In this document: positions 27,503 through 34,981 of the stretch, piece by piece
Layout: every line of letters starts with the position of its first letter
How positions within the stretch are numbered: position 1 is the first letter of the stretch
Assembly: GCA_016789605.1 (NCBI GenBank)
Contig: JAEUQO010000193.1
Coordinates: forward strand, 1-37,724
Source: Acidobacteriota bacterium
GTDB taxonomy: Bacteria; Acidobacteriota; Blastocatellia; RBC074
Reading direction: 5' to 3'
DNA length: 37,724 nt
The notes under the pieces: model-generated
What the model saw: the letters and a program-made list of their open reading frames with translations, nothing else
Database searches by the model: none
What the model was told of the DNA's origin: nothing
Made by a program: the position numbers and the translations under genes

Positions 27503-29122
27503 ATGCCCGAATTGAAGTTGGAACACAGCGTAATTGACGACCGCTATGAAGTGCGTGAGCGGCTCAGTCATGGCAGCTATGCGGAAATCTTTGTGGCGCG
27601 CGACCGCGCCACCGGGATGGAGGTTGTCATCAAAGCGCTCAACACCAGTTTGCAGGGAACGCCCGACGTTGTGTTAGAGCGCATGCTGATCGAAAACTTT
27701 CAGAACGAAGCCATTGCGCTCGATACGGTTCGCCATCCGCACGTCATTTTACGCTGGGGCCACGGCACCGCCGCCGATTTGCTTGGTGTGCCCTTTCATT
27801 ATTTGGTGTTGGAATACATGCCGGGCGGCGATTTGCTCAAGCTTTGCCGTCGCCAGCCGAATAACGCATTATCGTTAAATGATGCGCTCCATTATTTCCA
27901 GCAAGTGTGTGAAGCCCTCGCCTATGCCCACAGCAAAGGCATCATCCACCGCGACCTGAAACCCAACAACTTTTTGCTCTCCGCCGATACACGCACGCTG
28001 AAGATCGCTGACTTTGGCGTTGCCAAACTGACCACCGGCGAAGAAGACGCCATCACGCGTGTCGGCGCGGATGTTTACGCACCGCCTGAGCACAATCCAG
28101 ACGAGGAACGCGAAACCTATTCGCGGTTGACGGCGGCGGCAGACGTCTATTCGCTGGCCAAGAGCTTTTACACCGTCGTGTGCGGACGTTCGCCAAAACA
28201 GTTCAAATGCGATCCGATCACGTCCTTGCCCGAATCCTTTGGAAAGAATGCGCAAAGCCGGGCCTTGTTGGCGGTTTTGCGGCGCGCCACCGAAGACAAT
28301 CCGCAAGCCCGTTATCAATCCGTGGTCGAATTTTGGAGCGACCTGGCGCAAGTCGCCGTTGCCCAAGGCGGCGAAGCTGAGTTGGAAACTGTCATTCGCC
28401 CACGTTTGAAAGTCAGTCCGGGCGTGGTGCCGCAATCTCCCAGCCAACCGCATTTCGACCCGGTCTTGAACAGCAAAGCGTCCGGGCCGTTGACGGCTGA
28501 GCTAGACGAGACGCCCGAGTTGCCCGAACCTTTGCCTGCGCCGCCTGCGCCTGAACCGGCGGCGGTGCGACCTACGGGCATTGTGGTGGATTTGCACGCG
28601 CGCGTTACGGAATTGCCACCCAAACCGAACACGCCGTCCATACCGACTGTGCCGACGAATAAGCCGCCAGTGCCGTTGCAACGACGCACCGAGTCGGCCA
28701 CGCCGGCATCGCAAAAGAAACCTGCCCCCCAGCCACCGCCAGGATTGGTTGGTCGTTTTACGGCAAGTTTGCGTCGTCGGCTTTTCATCGGATTGTTGGT
28801 GTTGGCGTTTATGGGATCGCTGGCCAGCGTTTACAACTACGTGCGCGGACATCAGGGCGGATACTCATTCGGAACTCCGACGGAAATCGAAGTTACCGCC
28901 AATTTCCTCAATGTGCGTACCGGGCCGGGCGCGAGTTATAAAAAATTGGGCGAGGTTGCGCGCGCTTCGCATCACCGCGTCTTGGCGCAAACCGAGCAAG
29001 GCTGGTTGCAAATCGAAGTCGGCACCTGGAGTCGTATGGAACCAGATGCCGGAGAGCAAAATCGCGGCTGGGTGTATGGAAATTCCGATACTGTTCGTGT
29101 AGTCTCGCGCCGTTGGTGGTAG
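27503..29122 (+). CDS. Paralogous membrane Ser/Thr protein kinase with one SH3b outer domain
   Basis: A 539-residue protein and clear tandem paralogue of the preceding kinase: both begin MPEL, share VIKALN, IENF-NEA, VLEYM-GGDLLK, IHRDLKPNN and ADFGVAKL. Gly loop LSHGSYAEIF (first Gly replaced by Ser), Lys44, Asp151 (HRD) and Asp170 (DFG) are in place, so it should be active. After the kinase domain come ELET296VIRPRLKV and a Pro-rich linker with IVVDL (360-364). The membrane helix is about 427-447 (LFIGLLVLAFMGSLASVY). The single outer domain has the classical bacterial SH3 start LNVRTGPGASYKKLG (from 469) and HHRVLAQTEQGWLQIEVGTW. The C-terminus is SRRWW, like KRKWW of the partner. Probably a sensor of the cell wall. 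Confidence 0.93.
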   Translation: MPELKLEHSVIDDRYEVRERLSHGSYAEIFVARDRATGMEVVIKALNTSLQGTPDVVLERMLIENFQNEAIALDTVRHPHVILRWGHGTAADLLGVPFHYLVLEYMPGGDLLKLCRRQPNNALSLNDALHYFQQVCEALAYAHSKGIIHRDLKPNNFLLSADTRTLKIADFGVAKLTTGEEDAITRVGADVYAPPEHNPDEERETYSRLTAAADVYSLAKSFYTVVCGRSPKQFKCDPITSLPESFGKNAQSRALLAVLRRATEDNPQARYQSVVEFWSDLAQVAVAQGGEAELETVIRPRLKVSPGVVPQSPSQPHFDPVLNSKASGPLTAELDETPELPEPLPAPPAPEPAAVRPTGIVVDLHARVTELPPKPNTPSIPTVPTNKPPVPLQRRTESATPASQKKPAPQPPPGLVGRFTASLRRRLFIGLLVLAFMGSLASVYNYVRGHQGGYSFGTPTEIEVTANFLNVRTGPGASYKKLGEVARASHHRVLAQTEQGWLQIEVGTWSRMEPDAGEQNRGWVYGNSDTVRVVSRRWW

Positions 29123-29207
29123 GCGAAATAAACTGAATAAAAGAATTAGGAACGCAGGCGTGTGGCGCTGAGATCAACGGAGAAACAGACGGTCAAGGAA
29201 CGTTGCT

Positions 29208-30041
29208 ATGGATTTCGTGAAGAAGCTCAAGGAATGGTTGGACGGCGAAGAGCTGGAGGAACTGCCAGTTGCCAAACCGCCGCAGCAGGAAGGTGAAGCA
29301 ACCAAACTGCCCAAGCGCGAGGAATTCATCGTCAAAGTCGCGCGCGAGGTGGCCAAGGTGATGGAAGAAGAAAAGCTCGAAATTCCACCTGATGGCCAAA
29401 TTATGATGCCGTCTAAATACGTCATCTTCCTCAGCAAGGAAGACGACGAGCAATGGCGCGGCAAAATTCGCGAAGGGCTGGAACGCGGTCTGCAAAATCT
29501 GGTTTCGCAACGCGCCAAGGAAATCATCGGCAGCAAACCTTCAAACATCAAAAGTCTGATCATGGATTTGCACGTAGACAGCACGCTGGAAAACGGCCAG
29601 GTCAAAGTGCAGCCTGATTGGAATGAAGAAGAGAAAACGCGGGTGGTCGCGCACAAAAACAACACGCCGCCGCGCACACCTGCCGTCAAATCCGATGACG
29701 AAGATGCCAAGACGGTGATCCGTCCACGAGCGGTTCCGGCGCTGTTCAGTGTGGAATACACGCGCAACGGCGGCGAAAAACAGATGCAAAAGGTCTTCAA
29801 AGATAAGATTGCGGTGGGGCGCAGCGAAAAAGCGGATTTCATGCTCGAAGGCGACCGCGAAATCAGTCGCATTCACGCCGAAATCGAGCGCCTGGCTGCT
29901 GGCCGCTACAAAGTTACTTGCACTGGTCAAAATGGCTTGGAAGCTGGCGCCAGTTGGTTGGAACAAAATCAGAGCCGCGAGATCGCGCCCGGCGAAGCGA
30001 TCAAAATCGGCCCGTACGAGTTGAAAATCACCGAATCGTAA
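29208..30041 (+). CDS. FHA-domain protein, second FhaA-like member
   Basis: A 277-residue cytoplasmic protein. The N-terminal part (about 35-115: [57 protein letters not shown]) looks like the FhaA-type domain seen also at 14900. A charged linker follows, with acidic residues before T169VIRPR. The FHA domain occupies about 190-277: [22 protein letters not shown] (S-R-x-H), QNGLEAG, and final strand [10 protein letters not shown]. It should bind phosphothreonine on kinases or cell-wall proteins. The TVIRPR hexapeptide is identical to one in the kinase just upstream, so it may be a phosphorylation site and possibly an internal ligand, as described for GarA-type regulators. The gene is 85 bases after that kinase. 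Confidence 0.9.
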   Translation: MDFVKKLKEWLDGEELEELPVAKPPQQEGEATKLPKREEFIVKVAREVAKVMEEEKLEIPPDGQIMMPSKYVIFLSKEDDEQWRGKIREGLERGLQNLVSQRAKEIIGSKPSNIKSLIMDLHVDSTLENGQVKVQPDWNEEEKTRVVAHKNNTPPRTPAVKSDDEDAKTVIRPRAVPALFSVEYTRNGGEKQMQKVFKDKIAVGRSEKADFMLEGDREISRIHAEIERLAAGRYKVTCTGQNGLEAGASWLEQNQSREIAPGEAIKIGPYELKITES

Positions 30042-30076
30042 ACCGCTGTTTGGCAGTTTCTAAGGAGAGTAGAGCG

Positions 30077-31246
30077 ATGTTGTCTTTCCGTCACGTGACC
30101 CGATTCACAGTCAGCAAAACCGTGTTTCAAGCCTTGCTGGTTCTTGGTGCGGTAGTGTTGTTGTCGTTGCCGCAAACGGCCAGCACGCAACAAAAACTGG
30201 AAAAGCGCGACGATTTCGGCCAGTTGGTCACGCGCTTGTCTGAGCGCGCTGGCTATTTCGGTTCGGATAATCTGGTTTCTAACGAACTCTCCTACCAACA
30301 CGTATTGGGCAAGCTGCAAAAAATGAATGTGTCAGGCGGCGCATATCTAGGCGTCGGCCCGGATCAGAACTACACCTACATCGCGCAAATCAAACCGCGT
30401 ATCGTTTTCATGGTGGATATTCGCCGTGACGCGTTGTTGCAGCATTTGCTGTTCAAGTCGTTGATGATGATGGCGCGCAACCGCGTCGAATATCTCTCGC
30501 TGCTGTTTGCGCGGCCATTGCCCAAAGACTTCAAAAAATGGAATGAGCGCCCGATTCGTGATTTGGTGGATTATTTTGACCGCACGCCGCTGGATCAAAA
30601 GTTGGCCGACAAGATCAAGGACGACGTACACAAGAAGATCAGCACGTTTGGTTTACAGCTTTCGCCGCGCGATTGGGAAACGATTGACGAGATTTACAAC
30701 GCGTTTTACACCGATTGTTTAGAAACCCGCTACACGATCCGCGACCGTCCCACGGGACGATTCTTTCCGGCCTATCGCGACATCCTGCTCGAAAAAGACC
30801 TGGAAGGAAAACATCGCAACTATCTGGCTACCGAAGCCGATTTCATGGTCATCAAGACCATGCACGATCGCAATTTGATCATTCCTGTTACCGGAGATTT
30901 GTCTGGCGTGCAGGCCGTCCGCAACATCGGCGCGTTTTTGAAAGAAATCGGCGAGAAAGTTTCGGCGTTTTACGTCTCCAATGTGGAGTTTTACCTGTGG
31001 CGGCAAGATACGATGGGGCGCTTTGTTGAAAACTTACGCTCGCTGCCCATTGATGATCGCAGTGTCATCATCCGCAGCTATTTCAACTATGCCTATTACA
31101 CCAATGTCCATCCGCAAACGATTGATAACTATTTCAGCGTCCAGATTCTGCAAACGATTGACAGCTTGCTGAAGGATTACAGCAGCGAAGGCTACAATTC
31201 GTATTACGACCTGACGACGCGGCGGAGTTTGGATTTGACTCGATAG
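30077..31246 (+). CDS. Conserved-looking secreted protein of unknown function
   Basis: A 389-residue protein with a signal peptide or anchor ([22 protein letters not shown], cleavage possibly before TQQ). The mature part begins with [25 protein letters not shown]. It then has [30 protein letters not shown], where a glycine-rich turn and a strand ending in Asp resemble a nucleotide- or SAM-binding Rossmann half. A helical middle and a segment [14 protein letters not shown] follow. A methyltransferase-like fold outside the membrane would be odd, so no function is claimed. ATG 30077 with AAGGAG at 30062-30067 is the start; the frame continues upstream into the FHA gene without meaning. It is the last gene of the signalling operon, before a strong terminator. 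Confidence 0.8.
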   Translation: MLSFRHVTRFTVSKTVFQALLVLGAVVLLSLPQTASTQQKLEKRDDFGQLVTRLSERAGYFGSDNLVSNELSYQHVLGKLQKMNVSGGAYLGVGPDQNYTYIAQIKPRIVFMVDIRRDALLQHLLFKSLMMMARNRVEYLSLLFARPLPKDFKKWNERPIRDLVDYFDRTPLDQKLADKIKDDVHKKISTFGLQLSPRDWETIDEIYNAFYTDCLETRYTIRDRPTGRFFPAYRDILLEKDLEGKHRNYLATEADFMVIKTMHDRNLIIPVTGDLSGVQAVRNIGAFLKEIGEKVSAFYVSNVEFYLWRQDTMGRFVENLRSLPIDDRSVIIRSYFNYAYYTNVHPQTIDNYFSVQILQTIDSLLKDYSSEGYNSYYDLTTRRSLDLTR

Positions 31247-31262
31247 GAAGACTTCTAGCGAC

Positions 31263-31307
31263 AAAAAAGCGAAAGGGGCGATCACAGTCGCCCCTTTCGC
31301 TTTTTTT
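31263..31307. terminator. Strong bidirectional terminator
   Basis: AAAAAAGCGAAAGGGGCGA and its perfect complement TCGCCCCTTTCGCTTTTTT flank the loop TCACAG. T runs occur on both strands, so it ends the plus-strand signalling operon and the minus-strand radical SAM gene (stop at 31325). Confidence 0.95.
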
Positions 31308-31324
31308 GATCGTGTCGTCTGCGC

Positions 31325-32377
31325 TTAGGGATTAGACGTTGCGCGGACTGGTTGTGGCGCGATAGAGGCGCGTAAGCCATCCATCTGAACGAGCATGGAT
31401 TCCTGGCTGCTTTTCTGGAAGCGTTCCACGCATACCAGACAGGGATAGTGCAATTTGTCTTTTTGCACCGGGTCGGCTGCCATCACCAGGCGTTCCTGAT
31501 GCACCTTGTTAACCAGATTCATCAATTTGCCCAAGGCTTCTGACAGGCTTTCGCGTTTCAGATCGCCCACCACGTCTTCGCCATCTTTGTCACCATCGCG
31601 ATAATTCGACAGCTGACAACACAGCGTCAGCCGACCGCGATAATCAATGTTCAGGTCATCCAATGTTAACGGCGCACACCGTGGCAGGAAGTAGTCAGTG
31701 TAAAATCCCACCGCCATTGAGATGTGATGACGGAATCCGGTCATGACGCGTGCGATGTCACGTTCGACCACACGCCATTCGGGCAAGGGAAGTATCAAAT
31801 CTTCGCCCAGGTTGTGTTCGGTCGGATTTTGATGACCGAAGATTTGCCGCTCGACTTTCAGGTGCGCTCCTAACAATGCAAACTGATCAATCTCGTGCCG
31901 GTTGGCTTTGTTGATGGTGGTAATAATCGAAGGTTTGATGCCTACTGCCTGACAGGTGGCAATTGCAGTCACCACTTCGCGGTATGAACCTTTGCCGCGA
32001 ATTTTGTCGTGTGTGGCTTCGGTTGCGCCATCCAGACTAAATGAGATGCCCGCCAGCTTGGAACGACGCAACGGCGTGCTGACAGCTTTGAGCGTTTTTT
32101 GAAAGTTTCGCGCGTTGGTCAGAAAATGATAGGTGAAGCCATGGTTGGCGATGATGTCCAGCGCTTCGCCAAAGCGTGGATGCATGGGCGGTTCTCCACC
32201 AGTGATTGCGACGTGTTGGTAGCCCAGCGCCTTGGCTTCACGCAGGATTTTGTCCAGGACTTCCAATGGCAAAAACAAGTCTTTGTTATTTTCTGCGCCG
32301 CCGCGATAAATGCTGCGAAAGCAGTGTGTGCAATCAAGATTGCAAACGTTGTTCAGTTCGATTCCGATACGTGGCAT
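31325..32377 (-). CDS. Radical SAM protein with SPASM-like C-terminal cysteines
   Basis: A 350-residue enzyme. The [4Fe-4S] motif C12-N-L-D-C16-T-H-C19 is at the extreme N-terminus. It is followed by the SAM-binding GGEP motif ([10 protein letters not shown]) and [16 protein letters not shown], typical of the SPASM/heme-D1/MoaA-like branch. The C-terminal part has [29 protein letters not shown] and CLVCVERF, which would hold auxiliary iron-sulfur clusters. Such enzymes often modify peptides, cofactors or proteins; there is no adjacent partner, so the substrate is unknown. ATG 32377 lacks a strong ribosome site. It stands alone between a terminator and a long intergenic region. Confidence 0.92.
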   Translation of the reverse strand: MPRIGIELNNVCNLDCTHCFRSIYRGGAENNKDLFLPLEVLDKILREAKALGYQHVAITGGEPPMHPRFGEALDIIANHGFTYHFLTNARNFQKTLKAVSTPLRRSKLAGISFSLDGATEATHDKIRGKGSYREVVTAIATCQAVGIKPSIITTINKANRHEIDQFALLGAHLKVERQIFGHQNPTEHNLGEDLILPLPEWRVVERDIARVMTGFRHHISMAVGFYTDYFLPRCAPLTLDDLNIDYRGRLTLCCQLSNYRDGDKDGEDVVGDLKRESLSEALGKLMNLVNKVHQERLVMAADPVQKDKLHYPCLVCVERFQKSSQESMLVQMDGLRASIAPQPVRATSNP

Positions 32378-32840
32378 AACCTGAGATTTCCGCGATGAAG
32401 AGTGACGAAATGATTGCGTTGGGTTGTGCGAGCTGCGGTGATTTTCGTTTTTTAGGGCAAGTCATATTGCAGCGAACGGCATTTTACATGGCGAACTGGG
32501 AAAATGCTAATCGGGTTTGGCTTGGCTAGGTTTGCAACCGTTTGTGAAAAAGCCGATAACTGGTTGTCGCAGGTGGGGAGATTTGATTGCGGCTTTTTGT
32601 TTCCTTGCGCTATGATGCGCGCCTTGTGGCGGATCGCCGCCCAACGACCCCTCTAAACCTCGATGACGACTGCGAGCTAGTCGGGATTAATTTCAGCAGG
32701 AGAGAGCAACCGCATTTTATAGGGTGGCATCACAGACGCCGAAGACATCGTGCTGGCAGTTCTTTGGGTGATATGAAACCCGCCAGGCTGCTTCAGTTAA
32801 TTAAGTCCGTGATGCTCTCTTTCGGGGGCAAACGAATAGC
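32378..32840. other. Intergenic region upstream of the ECF sigma operon
   Basis: These 463 bases lie between two divergent units. No convincing gene is present; an 85-codon + frame at 32587-32844 has no family resemblance, is very rich in Arg and His, and overlaps the sigma start. A possible housekeeping promoter is at 32587-32616. The length suggests regulated transcription or a long leader. Confidence 0.5.
32587..32616 (+). promoter_or_regulatory. Candidate sigma-70-like promoter of the ECF sigma operon
   Basis: TTGCGG (32587-32592), an 18-base spacer and TATGAT (32611-32616). The -10 box is close to consensus, the -35 box weak. It would give a leader of about 220 bases before GTG 32841. 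Confidence 0.3.
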
Positions 32841-33407
32841 GTGATAGCGAATGCGACTAACAACGCCGCACCAGATTTTGACTTGGCGCAGGCGTCAGCA
32901 CGCGGAGACTTGGCAGCTTTCGAGACGCTGTATGAGCGTCATCACCGGCGCGTTTACAGTCTCTGTTTGCGTATGGTGGCCAATGCTACCGAAGCCGAAG
33001 ACCTGACGCAGGAAGTCTTCATCCAGCTCTTCCGCAAAATTGGCAGCTTCCGCGGTGAATCCGCCTTCACCACCTGGTTGCATCGCATGACGGTCAACCA
33101 CGTTTTGATGCATTTCCGCAAACGCGGAGTGAAATACGAAAAAACCACGGAAGAAGGGGAAATTGGCGAGATCCAGGATTTCCTCCAGGCGGCCGGCGAA
33201 CGGCCTCGTTATGTTGATCGCCTGGCGTTGGATAAAGCCATCACCGAACTACCACCCGGCTATCGCACGGTATTTGTTTTGCACGATGTAGAGGGCTTTG
33301 AGCACGAAGAGATTGCCGGCATGCTGGGCGTCAGCGTCGGCACTTCGAAATCGCAGTTGCACAAAGCCCGGATGCGGTTACGAGAGCTGCTCAACAAGAA
33401 AAGCTAA
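32841..33407 (+). CDS. ECF RNA polymerase sigma factor (RpoE-like)
   Basis: A 188-residue sigma factor. Region 2 is at about 18-90 ([64 protein letters not shown]) and region 4 at about 130-186 ([51 protein letters not shown]). It directs transcription of an envelope or stress regulon when released from its anti-sigma factor, whose gene follows at 33513. Only GTG at 32841 is available as start: the frame is stopped at 32802 and has no in-frame ATG before the conserved part. GGGGG 12 bases upstream is a poor ribosome site, so basal translation may be low. This sigma factor is quite different from the one at 5306. Confidence 0.95.
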   Translation: MIANATNNAAPDFDLAQASARGDLAAFETLYERHHRRVYSLCLRMVANATEAEDLTQEVFIQLFRKIGSFRGESAFTTWLHRMTVNHVLMHFRKRGVKYEKTTEEGEIGEIQDFLQAAGERPRYVDRLALDKAITELPPGYRTVFVLHDVEGFEHEEIAGMLGVSVGTSKSQLHKARMRLRELLNKKS

Positions 33408-33414
33408 TGCAGTA

Positions 33415-33481
33415 ACGATCAGCCGCCATTTGTCAGTTGTCATCCTCACCTACCCCTGACTGCTGACAATCTCCTGATCGT
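33415..33481 (+). other. Nested inverted repeats between sigma and anti-sigma genes
   Basis: ACGATCAG (33415-33422) pairs with CTGATCGT (33474-33481), and inside it TTGTCAG (33430-33436) pairs with CTGACAA (33463-33469). The RNA could fold into one long interrupted stem in the 105-base gap. It has no T run. It might set the ratio of sigma to anti-sigma by attenuation or RNA processing, or be a regulator binding site. Confidence 0.55.
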
Positions 33482-33512
33482 AGGGTGAGTGATATAGAGA
33501 GAGGATAGTAGT

Positions 33513-34193
33513 ATGGAATGCCGCGAAACAATGAACTCGTTGTCGGATTATTTAGATGGGGACCTTTGGATGACGGATGACGAGTTGCAAGCCATTGAAG
33601 ATCATCTGGTTGCTTGCCCTGCTTGCCAGAGTGTAAAACAGGAATTAACTGAGCTTAAAGCCGCTGCGCGGGAATTGCCCGTGCACACGCCTCCGCGGGC
33701 AATGTGGGCGCGCATCGTCAATGCCATCGAAGCTGATGTGCCTGCTGCTGAGCGGCCGACGCGGGAAGAATTGCCACCGTTGCGGTGGTGGGAGCGATTG
33801 TTGGAACGCAAGTTCACGTTCAGTTTGCCGCAATTGGCTGGCGCCAGCGCTCTGACCGTGGCATTGGTGTTGTTTGGTATCTTTGGGGTTTCTCGACTTA
33901 ATCCGGGCGCGATCAACATCAGTGGCGTGCAAACGGCACTCTTGCCGGATGAAGATGAAATCAAAGCTGGTTTGGAGCGCAAGCTGGCTGCCATCAATGC
34001 GCGCAAAGCAAACTGGGATGCGCAAGCCCGCGCGGACTTTGACCAGCAATTGACAAAGATCGAAGAATCGCTCACACATTGTCGCGCGTTGTTGCAAGAA
34101 AATCCGAACGACAAAGTGCATCAACAAATGGTTCGCAACCTGTATCAGGAAAAACGTCAACTGCTGGAAGATGTCGAGCGGTTGAAGTGGTAG
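33513..34193 (+). CDS. Zinc-type (ZAS) membrane anti-sigma factor
   Basis: A 226-residue protein. The N-terminal zinc anti-sigma domain has Cys3 (MECRE) and H31-L-V-A-C35-P-A-C38, the H-x3-C-x2-C motif that wraps the sigma factor. A Pro-rich linker leads to a single membrane helix about 108-128 (LPQLAGASALTVALVLFGIFGV). The outer or periplasmic part is a long charged helix (ERKLAAINARKANWDAQARADFDQQL to YQEKRQLLEDVERLKW) that could form a coiled coil and act as sensor. It very likely holds the sigma factor encoded just upstream at the membrane. The ribosome site AGGA sits before ATG 33513. An imperfect hairpin lies between the two genes. Confidence 0.92.
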   Translation: MECRETMNSLSDYLDGDLWMTDDELQAIEDHLVACPACQSVKQELTELKAAARELPVHTPPRAMWARIVNAIEADVPAAERPTREELPPLRWWERLLERKFTFSLPQLAGASALTVALVLFGIFGVSRLNPGAINISGVQTALLPDEDEIKAGLERKLAAINARKANWDAQARADFDQQLTKIEESLTHCRALLQENPNDKVHQQMVRNLYQEKRQLLEDVERLKW

Positions 34194-34217
34194 GAAGTTG
34201 GCGAACCGGAATTGGTT

Positions 34218-34964
34218 ATGAGGATCGTTTTGAAGCCTTTACTGTCTTTTCTGCGAATGACCTCTCTTCTTTCGTTGGGCTGGTTGACGTTAATCGTCGC
34301 CAGCCCAATGGCCTTTGCACAGAACTTCAGCAAATCTTTTACGGTTGCCCCTGACGCCAGTCAGTTGGAAGTCATCAATCAGACCGGCTCTATCAAAATT
34401 ACGGCCGTGAGCGGCAGCGCCAACAAAATCATTGTCAACGCACGGCAAAGCAACGGCGATCCAAAAATCAATGCGACGCAAACTGCGCAAGGGGTCGTGA
34501 AAGTCGAAGTCACTGGCAAAGGCGCGGTAGATTTTGATATTACTGTGCCGTTGGCGACGAACCTGGACCTGTTGTCCTACAAAGGAATGATCGTCGTCAG
34601 TAACGTCAGCGGACCGGTACGTGCCCGCATTACAACGCAAGGGAATATCATCTTCAACGGTTTGCGCAGTCCGATTGTCGAAGCCAACAGCGCCCATGGC
34701 GATGTGACCTTTAGCGGCGACATCCTGCCCAGCGGAACTTACACATTCAAATCTTTTTCTGGCCGCGTCGACGCCACTTTACCGGCCAATGCGGATTTCA
34801 AGCTGCTGGCTACTTCTTATCGCAGCAAATTGGAACTGGGCGGATTTCCCGTCAAATTCGACAAAAAAACAGATCAACTGGTTGAGGGACAGTGTGGGCA
34901 AGGGCGCGCAAACCTGAACCTGTGGACGCAAGACGGAAGTATCAACCTGCATCGTAAATTGTAG
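34218..34964 (+). CDS. Secreted DUF4097-like (adhesin-type beta-helix) protein
   Basis: A protein of 248 residues with a signal peptide (LLSFLRMTSLLSLGWLTLIVASPMAFA, cleaved before QNF). The mature part consists of short repeated beta strands: LEVINQTGSIKITAVSG, VDFDITVPLATNLDLLSYKGMIVVSNVSGPVRARITTQGNIIFN, VEANSAHGDVTFSGDI, TYTFKSFSGRVDATLP. This strand-turn pattern is typical of DUF4097/DUF4098-type proteins, often found near ECF sigma/anti-sigma pairs. It likely sits in the periplasm or outer surface and may be a target or modulator of that sigma unit. TTG at 34212 and ATG at 34218 are both in frame; ATG is chosen. The gene follows the anti-sigma gene by 24 bases, suggesting one operon. 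Confidence 0.85.
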   Translation: MRIVLKPLLSFLRMTSLLSLGWLTLIVASPMAFAQNFSKSFTVAPDASQLEVINQTGSIKITAVSGSANKIIVNARQSNGDPKINATQTAQGVVKVEVTGKGAVDFDITVPLATNLDLLSYKGMIVVSNVSGPVRARITTQGNIIFNGLRSPIVEANSAHGDVTFSGDILPSGTYTFKSFSGRVDATLPANADFKLLATSYRSKLELGGFPVKFDKKTDQLVEGQCGQGRANLNLWTQDGSINLHRKL

Positions 34965-34981
34965 CTTCGTTTCACTCTTTT

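Noticed and set aside
12713..32377. RiPP pathway formed by the Cys-rich small protein and the radical SAM enzyme
   Set aside because: The genes are more than 18 kb apart on opposite strands with many unrelated genes between; no transporter or protease is linked to either. Coincidence is the simpler reading.
32587..32844. 85-codon plus-strand frame before the ECF sigma gene
   Set aside because: Arg/His-rich, no ribosome site, and it overlaps the sigma start; more likely leader DNA.
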